Shown: positions 9,705 to 17,307 of the stretch, in pieces | How positions within the stretch are numbered: position 1 is the first letter of the stretch | Layout: each line of letters starts with the position of its first letter | NCBI GenBank assembly: GCA_013151255.1 | Contig: JAADIQ010000038.1 | Span: 1-64,000 of the forward strand | Direction of reading: 5' to 3' | DNA length: 64,000 bases | Source: Alphaproteobacteria bacterium | GTDB taxonomy: Bacteria > Pseudomonadota > Alphaproteobacteria > Caulobacterales > Parvularculaceae | Notes under the pieces: model-generated | The model's input: the letters and a program-made list of their open reading frames with translations, nothing else | The model's database searches: none | What the model was told of the DNA's origin: nothing | Position numbers and translations under genes: made by a program

Positions 9705-10283
9705 ATGACAATCGTTGGATCGCCAATAACGGCGCTGGTTCGAGATGACAACGCCAAAGTCATTGGCGTTGGCGGCGCGCGTTATGAAACAGCGAGCCGA
9801 ATGCTCCATGGTCATGGCGAATCGCAAATGCTTGAGCCGCGGATTGGCGATTTGCTGATGGAACTCATTCGCGCAAACGGACCGGTGACGCGTGAGGCGT
9901 TGCTTGATAAGGTATGGGGCGTTGAAGGCTCTGACGAAGCGCTCACCCAGGCAATTTCCAAACTGCGCCGTGCATTGGGCGATACGGTCCGGCCGCACAG
10001 AATTGTCCAAACCGTGCCCAAAGAAGGGTACCGGCTAGGGGTGTCGCCAGATTTTAACACAACACAATCAGTCGACGCAGTAGCGCTTCAACCTTTAAAA
10101 ACTCGTGTTGTGGGATTGGCTGTGCGTCACAGGGTTTTCCTGTCAGGTTTTGTCGCCGGTATAATCGTTTCAATCATCGGCTTGGCAATATTGACGATTT
10201 TCAATCCGCCCAGGCAGGTGGAAACTGAAATCATCTGTCCGGCGAATATCGATCCTGAGGCCTGTGCGGCGTTGACAGACTAA
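9705..10283 (+). CDS. Membrane-bound winged-helix regulator, CadC/ToxR type
   Basis: The 192-residue protein has an OmpR/PhoB-type winged helix at about residues 35-110: the recognition-helix region ALTQAISKLRRALGD and the wing IVQTVPKEGYRL are typical. One hydrophobic helix follows (VFLSGFVAGIIVSIIGLAILTIF, about 148-170) and a very short tail with two Cys (IICPANIDPEACAALTD). There is no receiver domain. This is the CadC/ToxR layout, a DNA-binding domain tethered to the inner membrane, but the periplasmic sensor is only about 20 residues. The nearest candidate target is the divergent beta-lactamase-fold lipoprotein gene. Confidence 0.86.
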   Translation: MTIVGSPITALVRDDNAKVIGVGGARYETASRMLHGHGESQMLEPRIGDLLMELIRANGPVTREALLDKVWGVEGSDEALTQAISKLRRALGDTVRPHRIVQTVPKEGYRLGVSPDFNTTQSVDAVALQPLKTRVVGLAVRHRVFLSGFVAGIIVSIIGLAILTIFNPPRQVETEIICPANIDPEACAALTD

Positions 10284-10349
10284 CCCCATGGTTTGCACCA
10301 AAGCCGTAACCAGCCTATTGAGGCGACGCAGACTATTGACGGAATTTTC

Positions 10350-13079
10350 ATGACCACAATCACGCCAGAAATTGTCGCCGAGCATGGGCTGACGCCGGAA
10401 GAATATGACCGCGTCAAGGAGCATATGGGCCGTGAACCGAACCTGGTTGAGCTTGGGGTTTTCTCGGTGATGTGGTCGGAACATTGTTCTTACAAATCCT
10501 CGCGTAGGCATCTGAAAAAGCTTCCCACCAGCGCGCCGTGGGTGATATGCGGTCCGGGCGAGAATGCCGGCGTTATTGATATTGGCGAAGGCCTGGCCGC
10601 CATCTTCAAGATGGAGAGCCACAACCATCCGTCCTTTATTGAGCCCTATCAGGGGGCGGCGACCGGCGTTGGCGGGATCATGCGCGATGTCTTCACCATG
10701 GGCGCGCGGCCCGTGGCGAATTTGAACGCGCTGCGCTTTGGCGGCTGGGGCCATCCCAAAACCCGGCATCTGGTGTCCGGCGTTGTCGCCGGGATTGGCG
10801 GTTACGGCAATTGCATGGGCGTGCCGACGGTTGGCGGCGAGACAAATTTTCATGATGGCTATAATGGCAACATTCTGGTCAATGCGATGACGGTGGGCGT
10901 CGCGCAAAAGCACAAGATTTTTTATTCCGCCGCCCGCGGCGCCGGCAATCCGGTGGTTTATGTCGGCTCCAAGACTGGCCGCGACGGCATTCATGGCGCG
11001 ACCATGGCGTCGGCTGAGTTTGATGATGCGTCAGACGAGAAACGCCCAACCGTGCAGGTCGGCGATCCGTTCACGGAAAAGCTGTTGCTTGAGGCATGCC
11101 TGGAGCTGATGGCGTCCGATGCAATTATTGCCATCCAGGACATGGGCGCGGCGGGGCTGACATCCTCATCGGTCGAGATGGCGGCGAAAGGTGGAGGCGG
11201 GTTCGAGCTTGACCTTGATGCGGTCCCGCAACGCGAAGACAACATGACCGCCTATGAGATGCTGCTGTCGGAAAGCCAGGAGCGCATGCTGATGGTGCTG
11301 AAGCCGGGCCAGGAGGAGGGCGCCCGCGCGATCTTCGACAAATGGGGCGTTGATTTCGCGGTCATCGGCGTCACCACCGACACTGGCCGGCTGGTAATCA
11401 AACACAAAGGCGAGATCGCGGCGGATTTGCCGGTCCCGCCGCTGGCCGATGGCGCGCCGAATTATGACCGGCCCCATAGCGCGCTGGAAAAGCCCGCGCC
11501 GCTGGAAGATCCGACGGTAACCTATCGCGAAGCGCAAGCCGTCCTTAAAGCGCCCGGCAAGAGCGAAGAGGAAATGCGCGTCATTGCCGATGCGCTGATC
11601 GGCGACCGCCTCAGCGACGGCGATCTGGTGGACGCTGTGGGTTTGACAATCAGCGCCGGCGAGGCGCGAATTTATGCCCGTTCAAAACCGGAAGGCGTCG
11701 CTTTTTCAGGGTTTGAAGAAGCAGCAAACAACCTCGCCGCATCGGGCATGGTCGAGAGCGCGAAGGTTGAGCACAACGAAGAAACCGCAGCGCTTGCCGA
11801 GACTGCCGGCGGCGACACCATGCTGACAGCGCTGGCCAAACTGATGACCGCGCCGGATTTGTGTTCGCGCCGCTGGATCTGGGAGCAATATGACCACTCC
11901 GTGATGGGCGACACGGTGATCGCGCCCGGCGGCGATGCAGCGCTGGTGCGCGTTCACGGAACCTCGCGGGCGCTCGCCATCACTACCGATGTCACGCCGC
12001 GCTATGTCAAGGCTGACCCGCACGAAGGCGCCAAGCAAGCGGTGGCCGAAACCTATCGCAACATTTGCGCAACTGGCGCCGCGCCCTTGGCGATTACCAA
12101 TTGCCTCAACTTTGGCAATCCCGAACGCCCGGAAATCATGGCGCAATTTGTCGGCGCGATCGATGGCATTGCCGAGGCTTGCGAGACGCTCGGCTATCCG
12201 GTGGTCTCCGGCAATGTCTCGCTTTACAATGAAACCAATGGGGAGGCGATTGCGCCAACCCCGGCGATTGGCGGCGTTGGCGTTTTAGAAGATGTCTCCA
12301 AAGCGGTGCGCATTGGCGGCGCCGAGGCGGGCGAAGAGCTGATCGCGATTGGCATCACGCGCGGGCATCTCGGCCAGTCGCTATACTTGCGCGAGCTATT
12401 CGCCATCGAAGAGGGCGCGCCGCCTTCGGTTGACCTTGAGGCTGAACGCAAGACCGGCGAGTTAGTCCGCAAGCTGATTGACGAAGGCCTGGTCACCGCC
12501 TGCCACGATGTCGCCGATGGTGGGTTGCTGGTCGCGGCGGCGGAAATGGCGCTGGCGGCCGGGCGCGGGCTGAACCTTGCAACCCCGGTCAAGCAACGCA
12601 AAGCCGCGTTCTGGTTCGGGGAAGACCAGGCCCGCTATCTCGTCGCCACTGCGCCTGCCGCCGCCGACACGCTATTGCTGAAATCTGCAATGGCCGGCGT
12701 TCAGGCGTCAAAGCTTGGCCGTTTCGGCGGGCCGGATATTTTGCTGGACGAGACCGACGCCCTGTCGCTGCTTGATCTCAGCGACCTTTGGGAAGCCGTG
12801 CTGCCGGACTATATGAATGCCGCAATGGAAAAGGAGACGCGCGCGATGCCGATGGCCGCTGACGATATTAAAAAACTTATTCTCGACGCTATGCCCGATG
12901 CAGAAATCGAAATCGAGGACCTCGCCGGCGACGGCGATCACTACCGCGCCCGCATCATCTCGGCGGCGTTCAACGAAAAAACCCGCATCCAGCAACATCA
13001 GCTGGTGTACAAAGCCCTGAAAGGCCGCATGGGCGGAGAACTGCACGCACTGGCGCTGGAGACGGAGGCGCGGGAATAG
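10350..13079 (+). CDS. purL: Phosphoribosylformylglycinamidine synthase PurL with C-terminal BolA fusion
   Basis: The 909-residue PurL catalyses the ATP-dependent conversion of FGAR plus glutamine-derived ammonia to FGAM in purine synthesis. Hallmarks are [21 protein letters not shown], the glycine-rich [13 protein letters not shown], and [13 protein letters not shown] in the second half. Small-type PurL is usually about 740 residues, and two things make this one longer. Residues about 400-488 (from GKSEEEMRV to ETAGGD) are an insertion I cannot match to the family. The last about 77 residues ([30 protein letters not shown]..., ending [12 protein letters not shown]) are a complete BolA domain. 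No stop lies between [12 protein letters not shown] and BolA. Start 10350 gives MTTITPE; the track start at 10293 has no support. Needs PurS and PurQ partners, which are not in the window. Confidence 0.93.
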   Translation: MTTITPEIVAEHGLTPEEYDRVKEHMGREPNLVELGVFSVMWSEHCSYKSSRRHLKKLPTSAPWVICGPGENAGVIDIGEGLAAIFKMESHNHPSFIEPYQGAATGVGGIMRDVFTMGARPVANLNALRFGGWGHPKTRHLVSGVVAGIGGYGNCMGVPTVGGETNFHDGYNGNILVNAMTVGVAQKHKIFYSAARGAGNPVVYVGSKTGRDGIHGATMASAEFDDASDEKRPTVQVGDPFTEKLLLEACLELMASDAIIAIQDMGAAGLTSSSVEMAAKGGGGFELDLDAVPQREDNMTAYEMLLSESQERMLMVLKPGQEEGARAIFDKWGVDFAVIGVTTDTGRLVIKHKGEIAADLPVPPLADGAPNYDRPHSALEKPAPLEDPTVTYREAQAVLKAPGKSEEEMRVIADALIGDRLSDGDLVDAVGLTISAGEARIYARSKPEGVAFSGFEEAANNLAASGMVESAKVEHNEETAALAETAGGDTMLTALAKLMTAPDLCSRRWIWEQYDHSVMGDTVIAPGGDAALVRVHGTSRALAITTDVTPRYVKADPHEGAKQAVAETYRNICATGAAPLAITNCLNFGNPERPEIMAQFVGAIDGIAEACETLGYPVVSGNVSLYNETNGEAIAPTPAIGGVGVLEDVSKAVRIGGAEAGEELIAIGITRGHLGQSLYLRELFAIEEGAPPSVDLEAERKTGELVRKLIDEGLVTACHDVADGGLLVAAAEMALAAGRGLNLATPVKQRKAAFWFGEDQARYLVATAPAAADTLLLKSAMAGVQASKLGRFGGPDILLDETDALSLLDLSDLWEAVLPDYMNAAMEKETRAMPMAADDIKKLILDAMPDAEIEIEDLAGDGDHYRARIISAAFNEKTRIQQHQLVYKALKGRMGGELHALALETEARE
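12831..12848 (+). promoter_or_regulatory. Internal Shine-Dalgarno for BolA inside the purL-bolA frame
   Basis: AAGGAG at 12831-12836 is nine bases upstream of the ATG at 12846, which starts the BolA domain (MPMAADDI). A near-consensus ribosome binding site inside an open frame suggests bolA was, or still is, translated separately. Confidence 0.65.
12846..13079 (+). CDS. bolA: BolA-family protein, in frame with the PurL 3' end, possible independent start
   Basis: The 77-residue region is a BolA-family protein: [25 protein letters not shown], then [25 protein letters not shown]. The conserved His of HQLVY could bind a glutaredoxin-linked iron-sulfur cluster, as in BolA-monothiol glutaredoxin complexes. 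In many alphaproteobacteria bolA follows purL as a separate gene. Here it is in frame with purL with no stop between. AAGGAG lies nine bases before the ATG at 12846, so free BolA could still be made by internal initiation. The grxD gene usually found next to it is absent; an islet of unrelated genes lies there instead. Confidence 0.75.
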   Translation: MPMAADDIKKLILDAMPDAEIEIEDLAGDGDHYRARIISAAFNEKTRIQQHQLVYKALKGRMGGELHALALETEARE

Positions 13080-13118
13080 CGCCTCCTGCTGAGATTTTAC
13101 AAGGACCGGGGCGCAACG

Positions 13119-13985
13119 ATGAAGAAAAGACTGAACTTCCTTACCCTATTGGTATTGATACTGGCGCTAACGGCTGTTGCGGTGAGTTTTGCGCTGTTAT
13201 TTCTCCCGATAGGTAATTTGGTGACCGGCAGCGCGGAAAACTCAAACGCTGTCAGCGCATCGTTGGCGCTGATCATCGCCACTATCGGTTTCGTTATTGC
13301 GCTTTATATGCAGTCGGCGGAATATCGGCGGGAAACGGAAATTGTCGATGGCTTGCAGGAAGCGCGCATTCTCCTTGAGCTGATGGTATCGCGGGCGTCT
13401 GTTGCACAAACCGGAGGCCGCAAAAATCTAAATTTGCGATTCGAAAACGAAAAACAGCAGCTCATAGAAACCCTGAAAGGCCCAGCCGGCCGTTTCCTGA
13501 ATTATATCAGGATCACCAAGGACGTCGCCGCCTCTGAAAAAAAGACCCCCGAAATCTGGCGGCTATTATATGTGCATACCGGCAACTTATTAAACGCTGA
13601 GCACCTCAATGAGTGCGCAAGCGATCTTGTCGGGTTGCTCGCCTTGTTAAAGTCTATTTCTGGCGAAGATATTCACAAACACGCCAACAAAATTATTTCT
13701 GTAGATTCAATAGACGCGCTCAATGCAAAAGAGGACATCGTTATTCGGGCGTTTCGTGAGACCATTGAGGAAAATCGAGAGAAGATACGGACGCAGGACG
13801 CAGACATCGCCCCCGAAGAGCTTGCGCGCTTGATAGATGAGTTGCGCACCACAATGGGAAAGAGCGAGCAGGGACGCAAAGCCCTTGAGGAGCTTGAGGA
13901 TTCGTTTGCCAACGCAACAAAAGGCGACGTTAAGGCGGCCGCTTACGTTGTCTCCATTCACAAGATGATCATGAAGTCCGATTGA
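13119..13985 (+). CDS. Uncharacterised two-TM membrane protein with helical cytoplasmic domain
   Basis: The 288-residue protein is of no family I recognise. Two hydrophobic helices are visible (FLTLLVLILALTAVAVSFALLFL, about 7-29, and ASLALIIATIGFVIALYM, about 47-64). About 220 mostly charged, helix-prone residues follow, with coiled-coil-like stretches (REKIRTQDADIAPEELARLIDELR). This layout suggests a membrane-tethered sensor or scaffold with a cytoplasmic domain. It starts 40 bases after the purL-bolA stop. It is followed by a degenerate duplicate of the bolA 3' end and then a trypsin-like protease gene. Its composition is more AT-rich than purL, consistent with recent arrival. Partnership with the protease is inferred from position only. 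Confidence 0.7.
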   Translation: MKKRLNFLTLLVLILALTAVAVSFALLFLPIGNLVTGSAENSNAVSASLALIIATIGFVIALYMQSAEYRRETEIVDGLQEARILLELMVSRASVAQTGGRKNLNLRFENEKQQLIETLKGPAGRFLNYIRITKDVAASEKKTPEIWRLLYVHTGNLLNAEHLNECASDLVGLLALLKSISGEDIHKHANKIISVDSIDALNAKEDIVIRAFRETIEENREKIRTQDADIAPEELARLIDELRTTMGKSEQGRKALEELEDSFANATKGDVKAAAYVVSIHKMIMKSD

Positions 13986-13990
13986 TGGGG

Positions 13991-14048
13991 CGGCGGCGTT
14001 CAACGGAAAAGCTACACGCACGGCGCTGGAGACGGAAGCACGAGAATG
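13991..14048 (+). repeat. Degenerate duplicate of the bolA 3' end
   Basis: CGGCGGCGTTCAACG at 13991 repeats bolA bases at 12961. CGGCGCTGGAGACGGAAGCA at 14021-14040 matches bolA bases around 13052-13070, including the stretch that codes for its last residues (ALETEARE). About 60 bases between the two segments are missing from the copy, and scattered substitutions are present. It is a direct repeat of a core gene's end lying between two accessory genes, so the 13119 gene is bracketed by two bolA ends. Confidence 0.8.
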
Positions 14049-14079
14049 ACAGGGTTAGACTATTTGCGGAGGCTCAATA

Positions 14080-14769
14080 GTGGGTGTCTTTGTTGACATG
14101 AGAGGAATGGCCGCAGTTTTAAAAATTCGCTATGGTCAATCTATTGGCACATCGTTCTTGGTGGCAATAGACAAGCGCTCATTTCTGTTCACGGCAAAGC
14201 ATATTGTACAGGACTTTAGGCCTGGTGACAAAGTTGCACTGTTTCAGGAAAATACTTGGCGAACATTAGAAGTGATAAAGCATAAATTTTGTGAAAAAGG
14301 GAACGATGTTGCTGTCTTGCTAATTTCTGCGAGTCAAGAAAGCGGACTTAATGAAACTGATATGAGCGCAAATCTGGTCATGGGACAGGACATTGCATAT
14401 TGCGGTTTTCCGCTGAGGCTACAGATGCCGGACCACGATGATTCATTCGGAATGCCTATGCCGATTATGAAGTCTGGAATTTTCAGTGGCGTTAATGAAC
14501 TAGAGAATCGTGCAGAATTTTTGTTTGATACACATAACAACAAAGGATTTAGTGGTGGGCCAATATTTGTTGTAGATCACAAAGATAAAAAAACGAAAAT
14601 TGCCGCTATTGTGTCTGGATACAAATATGATGACCCAATTCCCGTTCTTACTAGAGATGAAAATAGTGAATTTGTAGAAACCGCGGAATACTGGGTGAGG
14701 CCCAACAGTGGTTTCATGGTAGGTTGTTCAGTAGCGATTGCTGTGGATATAGCGCGGCAGATGGTCTAG
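14080..14769 (+). CDS. Trypsin-like serine protease domain protein
   Basis: The 229-residue single-domain protein has a chymotrypsin-like peptidase pattern: GTSFLVAI, then FTAKHIV (catalytic His, about residue 41), GNDVAVLLI (catalytic Asp, about 74) and NKGFSGGPIF (nucleophile Ser in GFSGGP, about 158). No signal peptide, PDZ or membrane helix is seen, so it is probably cytoplasmic, unlike secreted HtrA/Deg proteases. The start is GTG with GGAGG eight bases upstream. Base composition is clearly AT-richer than the flanking purL and transporter genes. Stand-alone cytoplasmic trypsin-like domains occur in some conflict and defence systems, so with the upstream membrane protein it is a candidate accessory module; that role is speculative. 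Confidence 0.8.
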   Translation: MGVFVDMRGMAAVLKIRYGQSIGTSFLVAIDKRSFLFTAKHIVQDFRPGDKVALFQENTWRTLEVIKHKFCEKGNDVAVLLISASQESGLNETDMSANLVMGQDIAYCGFPLRLQMPDHDDSFGMPMPIMKSGIFSGVNELENRAEFLFDTHNNKGFSGGPIFVVDHKDKKTKIAAIVSGYKYDDPIPVLTRDENSEFVETAEYWVRPNSGFMVGCSVAIAVDIARQMV

Positions 14770-14791
14770 ATTGTGTTCACGCTTTTTAGTT

Positions 14792-16120
14792 CTAAAACTT
14801 CGCCGCAATCCCCAACACCAAAATCACCGCGACGGCCACGGGCGCCAGGTAACGGATTAAAAACCGCCAATAGCCGAAAAACCTGTTGCTGGAGTTGTGC
14901 AACTCATCGCGCATGACGGCGCGCGGGACGACCCAGCCGACGAAGATGGCGCCCAGCAGCCCGCCGAGCGGCAGGAATATATTGCCAGCGAGGAAATCGA
15001 TTATTTCAGCCAAGCCGTGAAACGATACGCTTGCGGCACCCGCCGCCCAGGCGACGATTGCAAGAATGACAACCGATTTAATGCGGCTCCAGCCCCACCA
15101 TTCCTGGATGAAAACGACAGTAATCAACAGCATGCTGATTGATGTTGTGAGTGCGGCGATAAAGGCGAGGAAGAAGAACAACCCGCCGATGATCGGGCCC
15201 GCCGGCATGCCCGCGAAGACTGCGGGCAGGGCGCTGAAAATCAGTCCCATGCCAGCGGCAGGATCGAGGCTGAAGGCGAACACAACCGGGAAGATCATCA
15301 GCCCGGCGACCAGCGCGACGGCAGTGTCGGCTGCTGCGATAACCGCGCTGTTCTCGGCGATGTTTTCTTTTCGGCCGAGATAGGCGCCATAAGTGATCAT
15401 CGCCGCCGATCCGACGGCCATGGAATAAAATGCCTGCCCCATCGCCGCGAGCAGGACGTCGGGCGTTAGTTCGTTAAACCGGGGCGCAAAGAGATAGTCG
15501 ATCGCCGCGCTCGCAGCGCCGGTGGTCAGTGCGTAAACGCTAAGCCCCGCGAGCATCACAAAAAACAGCGGCATCAAGATTGTCACCATTCGCTCGACGC
15601 CTTTGATAAGCCCGCGCGAGACAACCAGCGCCGTAATGCCGATAAAGATCGTATGCCAGAAAACCGCATGCCCGGTTCCGTTATAAAGCGAGCGCGGCGC
15701 CTCCGGTGCGGTATTGGCGAACTCTCCGGCAAACGACATCACCGAATAGGAAATGATCCGCCCGGCGATGACGCTATAGGTTGTCAGCACCATATAGCTC
15801 GCCAGGATGCCTATCAGGCCGATCACGCCCCATAGGGGCGAGGCGCCGACGTCTCTCGCCAGCTCGCGGGTTGATCCGACTGCGGATAGCCCCTTGCGCC
15901 GGCCGATGGCAATCTCGCCGACCAGGATCGGATAGACGATGAAGGCGACGCAGATGAGATAGACCAGCACAAACGCAGAACCGCCGTTTTGTCCGGTCTG
16001 GAACGGAAACCGCCACAGATTGCCAAGCCCAACCGCCGCGCCAACCGCCGCCATAAGGAACGCATAGCGCGAGGACCATTGCGGGGTTCCCGACTTGTCG
16101 CCGGGCTGTTGTGTCGTCAT
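14792..16120 (-). CDS. Sodium-dependent transporter of the neurotransmitter:sodium symporter (SNF) family
   Basis: The 442-residue inner-membrane protein has about 11-12 helices. The first helix carries the SNF/LeuT signature AVGLGNLWRFPFQTGQNGGSAF, with the unwound Gly-Leu-Gly that holds sodium and substrate. Bacterial members carry amino acids such as leucine, tryptophan or tyrosine, or related amines, with Na+. The length is normal for the bacterial branch. It is a single gene on the minus strand with no linked enzyme to reveal the substrate. Confidence 0.93.
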   Translation of the reverse strand: MTTQQPGDKSGTPQWSSRYAFLMAAVGAAVGLGNLWRFPFQTGQNGGSAFVLVYLICVAFIVYPILVGEIAIGRRKGLSAVGSTRELARDVGASPLWGVIGLIGILASYMVLTTYSVIAGRIISYSVMSFAGEFANTAPEAPRSLYNGTGHAVFWHTIFIGITALVVSRGLIKGVERMVTILMPLFFVMLAGLSVYALTTGAASAAIDYLFAPRFNELTPDVLLAAMGQAFYSMAVGSAAMITYGAYLGRKENIAENSAVIAAADTAVALVAGLMIFPVVFAFSLDPAAGMGLIFSALPAVFAGMPAGPIIGGLFFFLAFIAALTTSISMLLITVVFIQEWWGWSRIKSVVILAIVAWAAGAASVSFHGLAEIIDFLAGNIFLPLGGLLGAIFVGWVVPRAVMRDELHNSSNRFFGYWRFLIRYLAPVAVAVILVLGIAAKF

Positions 16121-16397
16121 GGGGAGAATTTCCTGATTAGCCGCGCGGCTCTGTGCTGGCGGCCTCTGAACGGGCGTGTTGGCCGCGATTATTGTCTGAC
16201 TTGTCCGATCTGAGAAGCGGTAATTCGGGTCGATGGCGCGCCAGGGCTGAAAAACGCCTTGCCCCCATGTCCGTTCGCCCTTGTCAGCGGCGCCAGACTC
16301 ACGCTCTAATCATTTGTTACGATTGTGATTTTGCAGATAACAGCCGCAGCGCCGCCAGCAGGCCGGCGCCGGACAGCACGAAACAGGAGATCAAAAA

Positions 16398-17009
16398 ATG
16401 GCGTCGATATTATCGAGTTTGCGCAACACTGTATTGGTGGGCTGCGTCCTCACGCTGTTGCTCTTCATTCTCTATGTCGCCGCCTGGGGCGGGACGATTG
16501 ACGGGGTGTTCTGGCGGTTTCTGTTTCGGTGGCTGCATGTCCTGTCCGCGGTGATGTGGATTGGCCTGTTGTGGTATTTCAATTTCGTCCAGATCCCGAC
16601 CATGCCGAGCATACCGGACGATCAAAAACCGGCGATCGGCAAACATATCGCGCCCAAGGCGCTGTTCTGGTTCCGCTGGGGCGCGATGGGGACCATCGTC
16701 ACCGGGCTCATTTTAGGCATGCTCAACGGCTATCTTATCAATGCGCTGACGCTTGGCCTCGCCGAAGGGTTTGTCCGCAACCAAGTGCTGATCGGCATCG
16801 GCATGTGGTTCGGGATTATCATGTGGTTCAATGTCTGGTTCATCATCTGGCCGAACCAGCAAAAAGCCCTCAACATCGATAACAAATATCCCGACATCGC
16901 CGCCGACGACAAAGCCAAAGCCGGCAAAACCGCGATGCTCTTTTCACGGACCAACACGCTATTGTCGATACCGATGCTGTTCGCCATGGTCGGCGCGCAG
17001 AACCTTTAA
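16398..17009 (+). CDS. PuuD-like (urate hydroxylase N-terminal type) membrane protein
   Basis: The 203-residue protein has about five hydrophobic helices (VGCVLTLLLFILYVAAW, WLHVLSAVMWIGLLWYF, WGAMGTIVTGLILGML, IGIGMWFGIIMWFNVWFIIWP and a last one near the C-terminus). WLHVLSAVMWIGLLWYFNF and the WPNQQKAL segment resemble the membrane domain of PuuD urate hydroxylases. Those carry a cytochrome c domain for electron transfer; none is present here. No other purine-catabolism gene is nearby, so urate oxidation should not be assumed. His residues in the second helix and around KHIAPK could be haem or metal ligands. Confidence 0.72.
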   Translation: MASILSSLRNTVLVGCVLTLLLFILYVAAWGGTIDGVFWRFLFRWLHVLSAVMWIGLLWYFNFVQIPTMPSIPDDQKPAIGKHIAPKALFWFRWGAMGTIVTGLILGMLNGYLINALTLGLAEGFVRNQVLIGIGMWFGIIMWFNVWFIIWPNQQKALNIDNKYPDIAADDKAKAGKTAMLFSRTNTLLSIPMLFAMVGAQNL

Positions 17010-17033
17010 GGCGGCGGAACGTTGAGACCCTTA

Positions 17034-17061
17034 AGGCCGGCCCGCTTCGGTGGGCCGGCCT
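17034..17061 (+). terminator. Strong hairpin after the PuuD-like gene
   Basis: AGGCCGGCCC and GGGCCGGCCT are perfect 10-base arms around GCTTCGGT, so the stem can extend to a TTCG tetraloop. It lies 25 bases after the stop at 17009. The downstream T run is weak (TCATT), so it may act partly as an mRNA-stabilising structure. Nothing else was recognised between it and 17307. Confidence 0.6.
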
Positions 17062-17307
17062 CATTGCATTAGGGAGGCATAGAGCAATAACCGTGGGATA
17101 ACAGCTTGCCGGCTATTGCTTGTTGTGACGCCTCGGCCAAATCGATCGATCAGAATGGGCCCCTGGCCGCCTGTCACGACTTTTTTGAATAGCTGAAATC
17201 ACCGAAAACTGGATATTAAAAGGTATGGCTCGAGGAACGCTTTGAACGTGGCGCTCCGTGAGTGACAAATCGATCGAATTGCTGTCGAATATCAATAGGA
17301 GGGGTGT

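Noticed and set aside
14792-16120. SNF transporter as part of the islet behind bolA
   Set aside because: Its base composition and codon use match the chromosome, it is on the other strand, and no bolA-end copy follows the protease gene.
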